NCBI RefSeq assembly: GCF_014837145.1
Contig: NZ_JACYFS010000008.1
Coordinates: 1 to 64,000 of the forward strand
Direction: 5' to 3'
DNA from: Chryseobacterium caseinilyticum
GTDB lineage: Bacteria; Bacteroidota; Bacteroidia; Flavobacteriales; Weeksellaceae
Length of the DNA stretch: 64,000 nucleotides
Shown here: one piece after another, positions 34,736 through 46,175 of the stretch
How the letters are laid out: each line of letters opens with the position of its first letter
How positions within the stretch are numbered: position 1 is the stretch's first letter
Notes under the pieces: model-generated
Database searches by the model: none
What the model was told of the DNA's origin: nothing
The model's input: only the letters and a program-made list of their open reading frames with translations
Program-made: the position numbers and the translations under genes

Positions 34736-36322
34736 TTAAATGGCAACAATTATTAGTTTTGATTCTGTCACATCCATTTCTCTGTAGCACGTCTCAATCC
34801 ATTGTGTGCCGTGATCCGCAAAAAATACACTAAAATTAAGCACTCTTTCCTGCCAGATTTTTGCGGGATTGATTTCCATGAACAGAGTTTCAAGCCTGTC
34901 TAAAAGTTCGCCCTGCTTGATTTTTTCAGCCTTTAACAATCTTTTTCTGAGCCTGTCAAAAGATTTCATCTGTCTCACTTCCTCACCTTTCACCATGTTT
35001 CCAAAGGACTTTTCGGCTTTTTCAGCAAGAAGTTTAAGGTTTTCAAAATGAGATTTCAACAGTTTCTCCTTTTCATTCAAAGTCTTTAAAATTTCATTAT
35101 CATCAAGGATTTTTCTGTTGATAACCTTGGTGAAATTTCCGAAAAAATCTTCGATATTTAAATCTAAATGATCAATTTTCCCCAATACTTTTCCGTCAAC
35201 AAAAACCATTGAGTTTCTAGGAATAAGAATTGGAAACGGAATTTGTAATGAGTCAAAATAATCTTTCAGCTCCAGCCAGTACATGATTTCTGCATTTCCG
35301 CCGATGTAAGCCAGATTGGGAAGAATCTTTTCTTGATAAACCGGTCTCGTTAAAGCATTTGGACTGAACTTTTCCGGAAAACTATTCAGTTCTGCAACAA
35401 TTTCATCTCCGGAAAGAGAAATTTCAGTGTCATTCACCAAAAATTTATCCTGAAAAGGATCAATTCTGTTTCGGGTTTCAGAAAGATAAAAAAGGTTGAT
35501 ATCCCGGGGGTTTACCTGTACTTTACCATATTTTTCTGTCAGAAAATCAACTTTTTCTTTTGATTTTTTATTTAAAGAAGAATTTAAAATTTCATCTTTA
35601 AAAATACCGGTCATCTGAGCTTTTAAAGCTTTCGAATCTCCGTCAATAATGAGTAATCCGTATTCTGAAAAAAGTCTGTTGACTAAAATTTTAATAGATT
35701 CAGTTAAAGTTTTCCCAGACTGATAAGCTTCTTTCAGCATTAAAATCAGTTCGGTTCCAAAAATATGATCTTTAAACTCACTTTCAAACTCTGAAATAAA
35801 ATGAGTGTCTGTCAGTTTGATTTTGCCAACAACGCCACCACTTTTCTCATTAATTTCGTAGAAACCGTTTTTCGTTTTGAAGTGATTGATCTCAGCAAAA
35901 TCATGATCTTCCGAAGCCATCCAGTAGACAGGCACAAAATTCTGCTCCGGAAAGTGTTCCTTCAGATAGACACACGTTTTTACGGTCTGTAAAATTTTAT
36001 ATATGAAAAATGCCGGACCTGTAAAAAGATTGAGCTGATGCCCGGTTGTGATGGTGAAAGTTTCAGAATTTTTAATTAAATCAAGATTTCTTTTCTGAAG
36101 ATCTGAAAGTTTTAAATCTGAAAGCTGTGCATTTAATTCATCAAATAAAATCTGTCTCTGCTCATCTGAGAAAGATGCTTTTTTGTTTTGAATCTGCTTC
36201 TGAAAATTATTTTTTGAAAAAGTATATTCTTCAAATCCTTCGATTTGGCTACCGACAAAATCTTTAATCAGCTGCGGAATACTTTCTATATTTTTAAAAT
36301 CTAATGTTTTTAAAGTTCTCAA
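34736..36322 (-). CDS. bshC: Bacillithiol biosynthesis cysteine-adding enzyme
   Basis: BshC adds cysteine to GlcN-malate to finish bacillithiol, a low-molecular-weight thiol. The 528 residues fit the family, with TITTGHQLNLFTGPAFFIYK near residue 110, FVPVYWMASEDHDFAEINHF, and a long coiled-coil insertion in the C-terminal third (NEKEKLLKSHFENLKLLAEK). It starts 11 bases after the putative porin gene. Its presence implies bshA and bshB elsewhere in the genome. Confidence 0.92.
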   Translation of the reverse strand: MRTLKTLDFKNIESIPQLIKDFVGSQIEGFEEYTFSKNNFQKQIQNKKASFSDEQRQILFDELNAQLSDLKLSDLQKRNLDLIKNSETFTITTGHQLNLFTGPAFFIYKILQTVKTCVYLKEHFPEQNFVPVYWMASEDHDFAEINHFKTKNGFYEINEKSGGVVGKIKLTDTHFISEFESEFKDHIFGTELILMLKEAYQSGKTLTESIKILVNRLFSEYGLLIIDGDSKALKAQMTGIFKDEILNSSLNKKSKEKVDFLTEKYGKVQVNPRDINLFYLSETRNRIDPFQDKFLVNDTEISLSGDEIVAELNSFPEKFSPNALTRPVYQEKILPNLAYIGGNAEIMYWLELKDYFDSLQIPFPILIPRNSMVFVDGKVLGKIDHLDLNIEDFFGNFTKVINRKILDDNEILKTLNEKEKLLKSHFENLKLLAEKAEKSFGNMVKGEEVRQMKSFDRLRKRLLKAEKIKQGELLDRLETLFMEINPAKIWQERVLNFSVFFADHGTQWIETCYREMDVTESKLIIVAI

Positions 36323-36333
36323 CTTTTTAGTTT

Positions 36334-38262
36334 TTAGTTGAACAAATACCAGACGATTCCGAGATTGAGTCTGAAATCATATACCGGATAATGTGGAAAA
36401 GCGTACGCTGTGTTGGGCGCGATAAGGTTTCCGATCTGCTGTCCTTCGATGAAGAAAAACATTTTTTTCACCTTTAAATTAAAATAAACATCAGCAATCG
36501 GCTTCCCTCCGATGGAGAAAGAATCGCTCCCCGGAAGAATATATTCGTTTAAGATCGGAAAATATTCTCTCGAAGCAAATTTAGTAAAATAATATACCTT
36601 AACGCCGGCCTGAATTTCTGCAGCATTTTTGAATGCTCTGGACTGGAAGAAAAGATTTCCACGACCGATAAAAGATGGCAGAGGCAGAAGATCTCCGTTA
36701 GATAAAACATCCTGAAACTGCAGTCTTGTATTAAAATGAAATTTACCGTAGCTGAAAGTGGCATCGCCTCCAATCTGAGTAACATTCACTGATGCATCGC
36801 TCTGCATCGGCTGTGAAGAAGAGTTGAAATAGGCATAATTGTCGATTCTGAAATAGTTGGCAAAGAGCTGTGTTTTAAACCATTTCAGATTTACACTTCC
36901 ACCAATATCTGTGATTGCCTGATTCCTCGGATCCTGCATCAGGTAATTGAATCTTCTGTAAATGGAAGTATTTGCGAGATAATTAAATGAAGGTGTTGCT
37001 GTCTGAAAATTGACATGGGCATCTACAAAATAGTCTTTGATGGGTTCAAATTTCACATTGTTTGTCGTTTTCAGATAGCTTCCAAACTGGCTTCCGTTGG
37101 AGAATTCCAGAAATGATTTCAGGTCAAATTTATCAAAAAGATTAATCTGAAGATTTCCTACAGCTCCTATTCTGCTTTCTTTCATTTCGGCAGGAACCGA
37201 TAGGTTAGAAAGATTAATTTCATTTAAACCAAACTTCAGCATCTGATAACGAAGTCCGGCATCCAATTTAAATTTGGTATTATCAAAAACCAGACTTACA
37301 GTATTGCTGAAATTGTCAGAATATTTTTTGGTGGAAGCAGGAAAACTGTTCACCAGCTGCGCCGGAAGATCATACCAGAAAGGATCTGCACCTCCTTGGG
37401 TATAGTAATATTTGTTACCCTGATGTGAGAGTGTATGTCTTATGCTGAACGGAAATTTCTCCGAATTGAAAGGCGAAAACTGATGGCTCAGATAATATCT
37501 TCTGTATGAAAACTGCGAACTTGAATTCTGCAGATTGACCTGTGCATTCCATTTGTTGCTGTAATCTGAATCTCCCGCCTGAAAAAGGTTGTCATCCACG
37601 ATTCCACCGTTTTCCTGATTGTTGACATTCTGATGAAGGTAATGTGCAAACAATTCGTACTTACCACTTTTTGAGATATAATGACCCGAAAAAATGGTGT
37701 TGTTATTGGAAGCAAGATAATTTCTGTAAATTCCCTGAGATCTTAATCCTGAATATTCTAAAGCAAAATTGAATTGTTTCCCGATATTCTGCGTGTAAGT
37801 AGAACGAAGCGCAGCACCATTTCGCATGGCGTTATGATAAATGAATGATGCTGTCGGCGTTTTTACATCGTAATACAAAACATCATCCGCACCTAAAAGA
37901 TTGTAGGCTTTATTGGTAGGCACAAGCGAAAGATTCTGCTCAGCCATCACTTCATAAGACAATGGATTAAATCCAGCCCCAATGTTTGAAAACTGTACTT
38001 TACCAAAATTATCGCGGTTGTTGTATTGTGAAAAAATATAGGTTTTGTCGGCGGTCATGATTGTATCAAAGATTTTTTTCTCTCCAAACTGCTTTTGGAT
38101 GAGATAATCGTTGATGGTAGGTTTGAAGATCTCAAGAGAGTCTTTTTTTCCTGAGTCCACAATAATAGTGTCTGAATCGGTCTTTCCTACCAAAGTGTCC
38201 CTCACAATCTGAGCATGCAGGTTTACACCAAAAAATATAATTAAGAGAAATAGGTATTTCAT
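36334..38262 (-). CDS. Putative outer-membrane porin
   Basis: I start at ATG 38262, five codons inside the longest frame, because it opens a clean signal peptide MKYLFLLIIFFGVNLHAQ. The mature part of about 620 residues starts with an Asp/Ser-rich stretch, then long alternating beta-strand sequence rich in Tyr, Phe and Asn, ending in the aromatic strand LGIVWYLFN. This is the pattern of the Bacteroidetes 'putative porin' family (about 650 residues). The cargo is unknown. It heads the operon that continues into bshC. Confidence 0.75.
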   Translation of the reverse strand: MKYLFLLIIFFGVNLHAQIVRDTLVGKTDSDTIIVDSGKKDSLEIFKPTINDYLIQKQFGEKKIFDTIMTADKTYIFSQYNNRDNFGKVQFSNIGAGFNPLSYEVMAEQNLSLVPTNKAYNLLGADDVLYYDVKTPTASFIYHNAMRNGAALRSTYTQNIGKQFNFALEYSGLRSQGIYRNYLASNNNTIFSGHYISKSGKYELFAHYLHQNVNNQENGGIVDDNLFQAGDSDYSNKWNAQVNLQNSSSQFSYRRYYLSHQFSPFNSEKFPFSIRHTLSHQGNKYYYTQGGADPFWYDLPAQLVNSFPASTKKYSDNFSNTVSLVFDNTKFKLDAGLRYQMLKFGLNEINLSNLSVPAEMKESRIGAVGNLQINLFDKFDLKSFLEFSNGSQFGSYLKTTNNVKFEPIKDYFVDAHVNFQTATPSFNYLANTSIYRRFNYLMQDPRNQAITDIGGSVNLKWFKTQLFANYFRIDNYAYFNSSSQPMQSDASVNVTQIGGDATFSYGKFHFNTRLQFQDVLSNGDLLPLPSFIGRGNLFFQSRAFKNAAEIQAGVKVYYFTKFASREYFPILNEYILPGSDSFSIGGKPIADVYFNLKVKKMFFFIEGQQIGNLIAPNTAYAFPHYPVYDFRLNLGIVWYLFN

Positions 38263-38327
38263 TGAATTTAAAATCAAAACTTTTCTGAATAAGATTGACG
38301 AGGCAAAAATAAGAAATAAAGCGCAAT

Positions 38328-38356
38328 AAAAAACCCTGCAAAAAATTTGCAGGGCG
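38328..38356 (-). terminator. Terminator after susD
   Basis: The stem ccctgcaaa / tttgcaggg, followed on the minus strand by a U-rich run. It lies 30 bases past the susD stop and isolates the susCD unit from the porin operon. Confidence 0.82.
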
Positions 38357-38386
38357 GTATAAAAAATAATTCAAAAATATGATTCT

Positions 38387-39937
38387 TTAGTAACCAGGGT
38401 TTTGTTGCGCATTAGGATTTGCTGTTATCTCAGCAAGAGGAATTGGCAATGTATACTTGTGGCTACCATTTGCTAAATTTGAAACCGTAACGATATCATC
38501 TGTTTGATTTCTATCCATGGTAACACCTGCTTTTATGGCAAGACGTTTCAAATCTATGTATCTATGACCTTCCAATGCCAATTCGATTCTTCTTTCTTTC
38601 AAGATATCCGCATAAGCAACTTGTGCACTTGTATAAACAGGCGTAGTAGCAGTTCCTAAATAGTTTCTGGCAGCTCTTACTGATTGTACATAACTTGCAG
38701 CTAGTGTAAGATCAGCAGGCACAGCACTTTCTGCTAAAATAAAATACATCTCAGAAAGTCTGAATATTTTCAAATCATTTCTTGTTGTAGTACTGGTTTT
38801 ACCTGGGTATTTATCAACAACCAATACGTCGCTGTTTCTAGGATCTGGACTGGTCATGTAGTTATTATCTACAACCGATGATGGATCTACATAAGAATAT
38901 CTTCTTATATCTCCATCTTTATAGAATAAATTAAAAAGATTTCTACCCCAGTTCCACATATTTACTCCACTATAATTTGATGCATTTGTATTATAATATG
39001 TACCTACAGCTACTCCCACACCATTAACCAATCTGTTTAAAGAAAAAATTGATTCGCCTCTCGCATTATCTGTCCACATATTTCTATAAGGATTAAATGA
39101 AGAAGCTGTAGCATAAAATGCTGCATTCCAGGTTGGACTACCAATCGCACCACTACTTGCTGTAGTAATCGGCGTTGCTAACGCAAGACCATATCCACAG
39201 TTAGTAATTACATCTTGAGCATACTGTCTAGCTAAAACTGTGTTTCCTCTGTACAAATTAAATCTTGCTGACACGGCGTTAACAAATCCTCTATCAACAT
39301 AATACCTGTCTGATGAGTAGGTAAGAATACTTCTAGCGTAATCTAAATCAGCATTTATAACATCATAAACCTGCTGATTAGTGGATCTTGGCGTTCTGTC
39401 TGTTGATTCTGCTACAGATGTGGAGATAATAACTCCCAGAGCAGAAGGATTTGCCATATCTGGTGAGAAATAGGTCTCTAACTGCAAATAGCTATACGCT
39501 CTAATCGCTCTTGCCTGAGCAATAACCCTGTTATATAAAGCTACATCTGTTGCTGGAGGTGTAAAATTTGCTGCACCTTCCAAAAGTCTGTTTACCCTGT
39601 TAATTACTCTATAATTTTGATACCAGATTGATCTTGTATAAGGATCTGTATTATCTAAAAAAAGTCTGTGGAGCTGAAACTCCTGTCCACCACTGCCTCT
39701 TCCTGGTTTTACTTCGTCGGTAAGAACTGCTGTTAAATACATTTCATAACTAGGTTCCATACTTGCATAAACGGAACCTACAAGATAAGAATTAAGGTTT
39801 GTAGCACTGGTAAACAATACATCATCTGTAATGATTCCCGGTTGTTCTAACTCAACTGAATCCTGACAACTATTTAAAAACATTGTTGTAGACAATAGAC
39901 CTAAACCAACAACCGAACTAAATATTATTTTTTTCAT
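38387..39937 (-). CDS. SusD/RagB family nutrient-binding lipoprotein
   Basis: SusD proteins are surface lipoproteins that form a lid on the SusC channel and capture glycans or peptides. The 516 residues start with a lipoprotein signal whose lipobox is FLNSC (Cys24). The N-terminal TPR-like region and the C-terminal segment SEMYFILAESAV, then ILKERRIELALEGHRYIDLKR, are family hallmarks. It is 12 bases downstream of susC. No glycoside hydrolase or peptidase gene is adjacent, so the substrate is unknown. Confidence 0.93.
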   Translation of the reverse strand: MKKIIFSSVVGLGLLSTTMFLNSCQDSVELEQPGIITDDVLFTSATNLNSYLVGSVYASMEPSYEMYLTAVLTDEVKPGRGSGGQEFQLHRLFLDNTDPYTRSIWYQNYRVINRVNRLLEGAANFTPPATDVALYNRVIAQARAIRAYSYLQLETYFSPDMANPSALGVIISTSVAESTDRTPRSTNQQVYDVINADLDYARSILTYSSDRYYVDRGFVNAVSARFNLYRGNTVLARQYAQDVITNCGYGLALATPITTASSGAIGSPTWNAAFYATASSFNPYRNMWTDNARGESIFSLNRLVNGVGVAVGTYYNTNASNYSGVNMWNWGRNLFNLFYKDGDIRRYSYVDPSSVVDNNYMTSPDPRNSDVLVVDKYPGKTSTTTRNDLKIFRLSEMYFILAESAVPADLTLAASYVQSVRAARNYLGTATTPVYTSAQVAYADILKERRIELALEGHRYIDLKRLAIKAGVTMDRNQTDDIVTVSNLANGSHKYTLPIPLAEITANPNAQQNPGY

Positions 39938-39949
39938 TTTTTTACTTTT

Positions 39950-42808
39950 TTAAAATTCAACGTTAGCACCTACTGAAATTGTCTTTGAATTTGGATAGAT
40001 ACCTAATGAATATGTTCTTACAGGCTCTGGATCAAACCCTTTCCAATCTGTCCACGTAAGAAGATTTTCTGCTTGCGCAAAAATTTTCAGACCTTTGATT
40101 GGTAAATTTTGTAACTGCTGTTTTGTAAAAGCATATCCTATAGAAACATTTTTCAGTCTTATAAAATCTGTTTTGTACAAAAATCTGTCAGACGAACCAG
40201 AACTTCCAATATTGACTGCTTTCATATTTGGAATATCTGTATTTGTATTCGTAGGCGTCCAAGAATTTAACAGGTCGCTTGAAACATTCAAACCATTAGC
40301 TGCATAGGTGGGATTCATCATCCAAGAATACAAGTTATCATACGACCAAGCTCCTGCCTGAAATGTAAACATTACATCAGCAAAGAAACCATGATAATTA
40401 CCATTTAGACCAAATCCTCCGGTATATGGAGCGTATATAGATTTGCCAGTAAGTTTTCTATCATTTGACGTTGGCGCTTCCGTAATATTTCCGTTTGTAT
40501 CTAAGAATTGTTGTTCACCAGTTGCAGAATTTACTCCTACATAGTGATACAGATTCCATTGTGCAGCAACACCGCCTATAGCATTTACGTTATCACCAGA
40601 TAAATTTTCATTCTGCATTGTGATAATTTTGTTTCTGTTGTAAGAACCATTTACGTACACTGATAATTTGTAATCTGCCTTATTCAGTATATTCGCTCTA
40701 ATTAACGCTTCAATACCTCTATTTTTCATTTTACCAAAATTACCTTTCAACGTTTGCTGCCCAACTGGTCCGGATAAACTTATATCAGTATACATATCAG
40801 ATGTTGTTTTTTCATACAAGTCTACAGTACCTTCAATAATATTTTTGTAATTATAATCTAAACCAAAATTTGTCTGTGTGATCTGCTCCCATCTTAAGCC
40901 ATTATTTCCCAGCACAGATAAAGCATATCCTGGTAGATTCTGGTAACCGGTGTTAGAATTATTAATAGTACTTGCTAAGTTGGCATCTAAAAACAACAAG
41001 TTAGTATTATTTGCAGCTTGGCTCACATTTTGGTTACCTTGCGTTCCACGAGATACTCTAAGTTTTAACAGTCTAAAGCTAGAATCTGCCATAAAATCTT
41101 CCTGATCGATATTCCATCTGGCAGCAACCGCGTAAAAATTATCCCATCTATTTTCTGAAGAAAAACGATAAGAACCATCTCTTCTTACAGTACCACTTAC
41201 ACCATATTTACCATCATAATCATAATCTAAAGTAGCAACATAAGCCAATGTACCTGCATTAATTTTTAAAGCACTTACTGCTGGGTTATAAATTGTGGGA
41301 GTAGCCTGATTGAAAGGTATATAACCTGTACCCGCACCAAAAGACCAATTCAGAGGATTTAAACCATTTTGCGTATATGATTTAGACATGTAGTGAGCTT
41401 TCAAATAATCAAAAAATACAGAAGCTGTAACCGAGTGCCTTCCAAAAGTCTTATTAAAGGTCACATCTGTAACCGAGTTAAAAGTAAAATCTTTTATATT
41501 ACCCTGTACTTCTGATCCACCATACTGTATACCCGCATTTGCGGCTACTACCACTGAAAGATATCCAACAGGATCTCTTGCGAATATCCTGTCATTTTCT
41601 TTGAATTCAAGACCGGTTCTGTTACCTACAGATAACCATGGTGTTAATTTGTACTTAGCGTTAACATTGGACGTAACACTTGTTTGCGTATATCTATTTC
41701 TAACCCCGCCTCTGATATTGTCATATAGGATGTATGGTCTAAATGCAGCACTATTACCACCTAACTGATTATACATATCCTGACCATTAATAAAATAATA
41801 TGGCCTCATAGAAGGATCACTCAAAATACCCCCGAACAAGACATTTTGCAATGAATTAGAACCTACGTTTGCTGAGTTTTCTTCCTCATCCAGCTGGTTT
41901 CTTTTGGAATAACCTAATCCTAAATTTACACCATACTCAAATCTTCCATCTTTAGATTTTCCATTAAGATTATTTCTAAATGTAAATCTTTGGAAATCTG
42001 TAGATTTTATAGCTCCCTCACTATTAAGATATCCTAATGAAGAGAAGAATCTGGCATTTTCGCCTCCTACGGTAATTCCTACGTTATGCTGTTGAGTTAC
42101 GCCAACACGGAAAAATTCTCTATTCCAGTCAGTATCGATAGCGTAGTTATTAATTTGATCTTGTGTAAGAGTAGTACCTAAACCTCCCGCTGCAAAATTT
42201 TTCTGTACCTGTAGATATTGCTTTGCATTAGCAGGATTATACTTCGTATCCGGATAACTTGAAAAAGACGTTTGAGCATCATAAGAAAACTTTAATGGGC
42301 TTTTATACTTACCGCTTTTGGTAGTAATAATAATAACTCCACCTGCAGCTCTACTTCCATAAATAGATGTAGCTGCCGCATCTCTTAAAACACTCGCAGA
42401 TTCAATATCGTTAGCATTCAGGTTTCTAAATTCCGAACCAGATGTTGCAAGACCATCAATAATGTACAAAGGGTCATTGGCAGCTGATAATGATGAAAGA
42501 CCACGGATAAGTACGTTTGTTCTACCAGAACCAGGTGAACCTGAAGCTTGGTTAATTTGTACCCCCGGAGCTGCTCCCTGTAGCGAACTTAAAAATGAAA
42601 TGTTAGGACGATTTTCAAAATTTTCTGCACTGACAGTTGTTGAAGCTGCCGTCGTTCTAGCTTTAGTTGTGGTTTTACTATATCCCAAAATAACCACTTC
42701 CTCAATCTTCTGCTCTGTACCTAAGGTATCATTTTTTTTCTGAGCTTGCATTGAGCTTGCCATAAAAAAAATTACACCAGCACTCAATACTTTTAATTTC
42801 ACATTCAT
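39950..42808 (-). CDS. SusC/RagA family TonB-dependent transporter
   Basis: This 952-residue outer-membrane transporter has a signal peptide (to about 22), then KIEEVVILGYSKTTTKA, the SusC-type TonB-box region. The plug domain has LIRGLSSLSAANDPLYIIDG and LRDAAATSIYGSRAAGGVI, and a large beta-barrel ends VGANVEF. It lacks the N-terminal carboxypeptidase-regulatory-like domain of longer SusC proteins. With SusD it imports an oligomer using TonB energy. A sigma/anti-sigma pair is not adjacent. Confidence 0.94.
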   Translation of the reverse strand: MNVKLKVLSAGVIFFMASSMQAQKKNDTLGTEQKIEEVVILGYSKTTTKARTTAASTTVSAENFENRPNISFLSSLQGAAPGVQINQASGSPGSGRTNVLIRGLSSLSAANDPLYIIDGLATSGSEFRNLNANDIESASVLRDAAATSIYGSRAAGGVIIITTKSGKYKSPLKFSYDAQTSFSSYPDTKYNPANAKQYLQVQKNFAAGGLGTTLTQDQINNYAIDTDWNREFFRVGVTQQHNVGITVGGENARFFSSLGYLNSEGAIKSTDFQRFTFRNNLNGKSKDGRFEYGVNLGLGYSKRNQLDEEENSANVGSNSLQNVLFGGILSDPSMRPYYFINGQDMYNQLGGNSAAFRPYILYDNIRGGVRNRYTQTSVTSNVNAKYKLTPWLSVGNRTGLEFKENDRIFARDPVGYLSVVVAANAGIQYGGSEVQGNIKDFTFNSVTDVTFNKTFGRHSVTASVFFDYLKAHYMSKSYTQNGLNPLNWSFGAGTGYIPFNQATPTIYNPAVSALKINAGTLAYVATLDYDYDGKYGVSGTVRRDGSYRFSSENRWDNFYAVAARWNIDQEDFMADSSFRLLKLRVSRGTQGNQNVSQAANNTNLLFLDANLASTINNSNTGYQNLPGYALSVLGNNGLRWEQITQTNFGLDYNYKNIIEGTVDLYEKTTSDMYTDISLSGPVGQQTLKGNFGKMKNRGIEALIRANILNKADYKLSVYVNGSYNRNKIITMQNENLSGDNVNAIGGVAAQWNLYHYVGVNSATGEQQFLDTNGNITEAPTSNDRKLTGKSIYAPYTGGFGLNGNYHGFFADVMFTFQAGAWSYDNLYSWMMNPTYAANGLNVSSDLLNSWTPTNTNTDIPNMKAVNIGSSGSSDRFLYKTDFIRLKNVSIGYAFTKQQLQNLPIKGLKIFAQAENLLTWTDWKGFDPEPVRTYSLGIYPNSKTISVGANVEF

Positions 42809-43114
42809 ATTAACAAATTTTAATATTTAACCCTGCAAATATGTTAAAAATTATTTACAGAAAAAATTCATTATTTAGTGATAATTAATAATTTTAAACA
42901 ATTTAAACAAGCATTTAAGTTGATTAGTGTGAAATATTTAACAAAAAACCAATCAGATTGAATAATTTTTAACATCATACAACTGCTAAAAAACATTAAC
43001 AGTTTTTAACTAAACATATTTTTATTATCAAGAATTATTCTAAATTAGGTTCAATTCAAAAAAAGACCGCAATCCTAAGATTGCGGTCTATCATTTATTT
43101 ATGCGATGAATAGC
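42809..43114. other. Intergenic region between susC and infB
   Basis: This 306-base AT-rich region contains the infB terminator (43057-43091) and the leader of susC. A near-consensus -7 box CATATTTG (minus strand, about 42837-42844) could drive susC but no -33 TTG fits. No ORF or other structure was seen. Confidence 0.5.
43057..43091 (-). terminator. Terminator of the rimP-nusA-infB operon
   Basis: An 11-bp perfect stem, agaccgcaatc / gattgcggtct, with loop ctaa; on the minus strand a U-run follows. It lies 24 bases past the infB stop. Confidence 0.88.
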
Positions 43115-46102
43115 TTATTTCAGCTTTTTCTTCACTGCTACCTCTTCGTATACTTCAAGAATATCATTTTGCTCAATGTCGTTGTAACCTTTAAGGTTTA
43201 ATCCACATTCGTAGCCTTTTGTCACTTCTCTTACGTCGTCCTTGAAACGTTTTAAACTTTCAAGTTCGCCGTCAAATTTCACGATACCGTCTCTCAGCAA
43301 TCTTACCTTAGACTGTCTCGTTACTTTTCCGGTAAGAACCATACAACCTGCAATAGTTCCAACCTTAGAAATTTTGAAGACTTCTCTGATTTCTACGTTA
43401 CCAATCACCTGCTCCTGAATTTCCGGAGAAAGCATTCCCTCCATCGCTTCTTTTACTTCATCGATAGCTTTGTAGATAATAGAATACGTTCTGATTTCAA
43501 TTTCTTCACGGTCTGCAAGTTCTTTAGCATTTGCTCCAGCTCTTACGTTGAATCCGATGATAATAGCATCTGATGCTGCCGCTAAGTTGATATCAGATTC
43601 AGTGATCTGTCCAACACCTGAATGAAGGATTTTCACGCTGATTTCTTCTGTAGATAATCTTTGTAACTGATCAGAAAGTGCTTCCACTGAACCATCCACG
43701 TCACCTTTAAGTATAATATTCAATTCCTTGAATTCTCCTAAAGCAATACGTCTACCCAATTCTTCAAGTGTCGTATGTTTCTTGGTTCTGATAGAAAGTT
43801 CCCTTTGTAGCTGTTCTCTCTTGTTAGCAATAGCTTTACCTTCACTTTCGTCGGCATAAACTCTGAACTTGTCACCAGCTGTAGGCGCTCCGTCAAGACC
43901 TAAGATTGTTGCCGGAATAGATGGACCTGCTTCTTCAAGATTTTTCCCTCTTTCATCAAGTAAAGCTTTCACTTTACCGTGGTTTTTACCTGCTACTACA
44001 TAGTCTCCAACTTTTAAAGTTCCGGTCTGTACTAACATTGTTGCTACGTAACCTCTACCTTTATCTAAAGATGCCTCAATTACAACTCCGTTTGCTGAAC
44101 GCTCAGGATTAGCTTTCAATTCAAGCATTTCAGCCTGAAGTAAAACTTTCTCTAAAAGGACATCCATATTGTTACCCATTTTAGCAGAAATTTCCTGTGC
44201 CTGAACATTTCCACCCCATTCTTCCACCAAAATATTCATTCCGGAAAGTTGCTGACGGATGTTATCAGGGTTTGCATTTGGCTTATCTACCTTGTTAATT
44301 GCAATAATCATTGGTACACCTGCAGCCTGTGCGTGAGAAATTGCTTCCTTCGTCTGTGGCATCACGTCATCATCAGCAGCGATCACAATAATTGCAATAT
44401 CGGTAACCTGTGCACCTCTTGCTCTCATCGCGGTAAACGCTTCGTGACCCGGTGTATCTAAGAATGTAATTCTCTGACCATTTTCCAGTTTCACATTGTA
44501 AGCTCCGATGTGTTGGGTGATTCCTCCAGATTCACCAGCGATAACGTTGGTTTTTCTTATGTAATCCAGTAATGAAGTTTTACCGTGATCTACGTGACCC
44601 ATCACCGTTACGATTGGAGCTCTTGAAACAAGAGTATCTTCTGAATCGACTTCATCATCAGCTTCTGTATCTTCAAGATCAGCATCCGAGAATTCAATTT
44701 TATAACCAAATTCGTCTGCCACCAATAATAATGTATCAGCTTCTAATCTTTGGTTCATGGTAACCATTACTCCAAGAGAGAAACAAGCTGAAATTACTTC
44801 AGTTGCACTCACGTCCATCAAACTTGCCAATTCACCTACTGTGATGAATTCAGTAACTTTTAATGAAGTGTCTCTTGCATCGGCTTCCTGCTGAAGATTA
44901 TCCTGTTCTCTACGGTAAGATCTTTTATCTTTTCTGTGTTTAGCAGATTTAGATTTACCTCCTTTATTGGTTAATTTTTCAAGAGTTTCCTTGATCTGGT
45001 TTTTAACCTGCTCGTCTGTTAACTCAACAGGCATGGTTCTCTGACCCGGTCTGTTGTTGTTTCCGAAACGGTTTCCGCCACCCTGACCCGGACCGCCTGG
45101 ACGGTTTCCACCTTGTCCTGGAGGACGGTTACCCTGAGGGCCACCCGGACGGTTCTGACCACCCTGACCCGGACCGCCTGGACGGTTACCCTGATAGCCA
45201 CCCTGACCTGGCGGACGGCTTCCTCCAGGACCATTCTGACCTTGAGGACGGTTTTGTCCACCCTGATTATTTCCACCTTGCTGGTTGTTTCCTGTATTTT
45301 GATTAGGACCGCCTGGTTTTTCTATTCTCTTACGTTTTTTCTTGGCTCCCGGACCTGTTTTTGGTGCAAACTGAGTTAAGTCAATTTTTTCACCAACGAT
45401 TTTAGGTCCGTCAAGTTTTTGATAAACGGTTTCAATTTTTTGAGATTCCGGTTCAGCAGGAGTTTCAGTTTTTGTTCCTTCCTGCTTCACTTCTGCAGGC
45501 TTTGTTTCCACGGGTTTCACTTCCGCCTTCACTTCAACAGGTTTTGGAGTTTCCTTTACAGGCTCAGCCGGTTTTTCAACTGCTTTCTTTTCTTCCTGTT
45601 TAGGCTGTTCTTTTTTAGCCGGTCTGTTTCTTGACTCTATTTGTGAAAGATCAATTTTATCAAGAACTTTAAATTCCTGTTTTTCCGGAACCGCTTTCGG
45701 CTCAGGAGTTTCTTTTTGCTGCACAGGTTCTTCAACCTTTTCTTCCACTTTTTGTGGTTCCGGAGTCACAGCTTCCGGCTCTGGCTTTTTACCTTCCAGA
45801 TCTATTTTACCTAAAATTTTAGTTTCAGGTCTGTTTGATTTAGCTCTTATTACTTCAGGGGTTTTCTTTTCCTCGATTTCCAGTTTTTCTTCCGGAACTT
45901 TGGTGATCACCACCTCATGGGAAGCCTTTCTCTGCTCGCCGTCTTTGGCAAACTCAGCTTCCAATGCAGAATATGCCGCTTCTTCTAATTGAGCGTTAGG
46001 ATTGGCTTCAACCTCAATACCCTTCGACTGTAAAAACTCTACTAATCTGGATGTTGAAATATTGAATTCCTTTACCGCTTTATTTAATCTAATTTTTGGC
46101 AT
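43115..46102 (-). CDS. infB: Translation initiation factor IF-2
   Basis: IF-2 is the GTPase that places fMet-tRNA on the 30S subunit and promotes subunit joining. The 995 residues have an N-terminal IF2_N domain ([20 protein letters not shown]), a long Pro/Glu/Lys region to about 230, and a Gly/Gln/Asn/Pro-rich segment at about 270-360 with PGGPGQGG-type repeats. The G domain follows ([16 protein letters not shown] near 500, [14 protein letters not shown]), then domains II to IV. It is last in the operon, 73 bases after nusA. Confidence 0.97.
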   Translation of the reverse strand: MPKIRLNKAVKEFNISTSRLVEFLQSKGIEVEANPNAQLEEAAYSALEAEFAKDGEQRKASHEVVITKVPEEKLEIEEKKTPEVIRAKSNRPETKILGKIDLEGKKPEPEAVTPEPQKVEEKVEEPVQQKETPEPKAVPEKQEFKVLDKIDLSQIESRNRPAKKEQPKQEEKKAVEKPAEPVKETPKPVEVKAEVKPVETKPAEVKQEGTKTETPAEPESQKIETVYQKLDGPKIVGEKIDLTQFAPKTGPGAKKKRKRIEKPGGPNQNTGNNQQGGNNQGGQNRPQGQNGPGGSRPPGQGGYQGNRPGGPGQGGQNRPGGPQGNRPPGQGGNRPGGPGQGGGNRFGNNNRPGQRTMPVELTDEQVKNQIKETLEKLTNKGGKSKSAKHRKDKRSYRREQDNLQQEADARDTSLKVTEFITVGELASLMDVSATEVISACFSLGVMVTMNQRLEADTLLLVADEFGYKIEFSDADLEDTEADDEVDSEDTLVSRAPIVTVMGHVDHGKTSLLDYIRKTNVIAGESGGITQHIGAYNVKLENGQRITFLDTPGHEAFTAMRARGAQVTDIAIIVIAADDDVMPQTKEAISHAQAAGVPMIIAINKVDKPNANPDNIRQQLSGMNILVEEWGGNVQAQEISAKMGNNMDVLLEKVLLQAEMLELKANPERSANGVVIEASLDKGRGYVATMLVQTGTLKVGDYVVAGKNHGKVKALLDERGKNLEEAGPSIPATILGLDGAPTAGDKFRVYADESEGKAIANKREQLQRELSIRTKKHTTLEELGRRIALGEFKELNIILKGDVDGSVEALSDQLQRLSTEEISVKILHSGVGQITESDINLAAASDAIIIGFNVRAGANAKELADREEIEIRTYSIIYKAIDEVKEAMEGMLSPEIQEQVIGNVEIREVFKISKVGTIAGCMVLTGKVTRQSKVRLLRDGIVKFDGELESLKRFKDDVREVTKGYECGLNLKGYNDIEQNDILEVYEEVAVKKKLK

Positions 46103-46175
46103 CTAATATTTTTACTGTTTTCTAATTTTTAAAATTAAAGTACTTTCTACTTTTTATCAGGATATCAACTCATGA

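Noticed and set aside
45019-45379. Overlapping ORFs on both strands within infB
   Set aside because: The Gly/Pro/Gln-rich repeat coding of IF-2 keeps other frames open; they are shadows.
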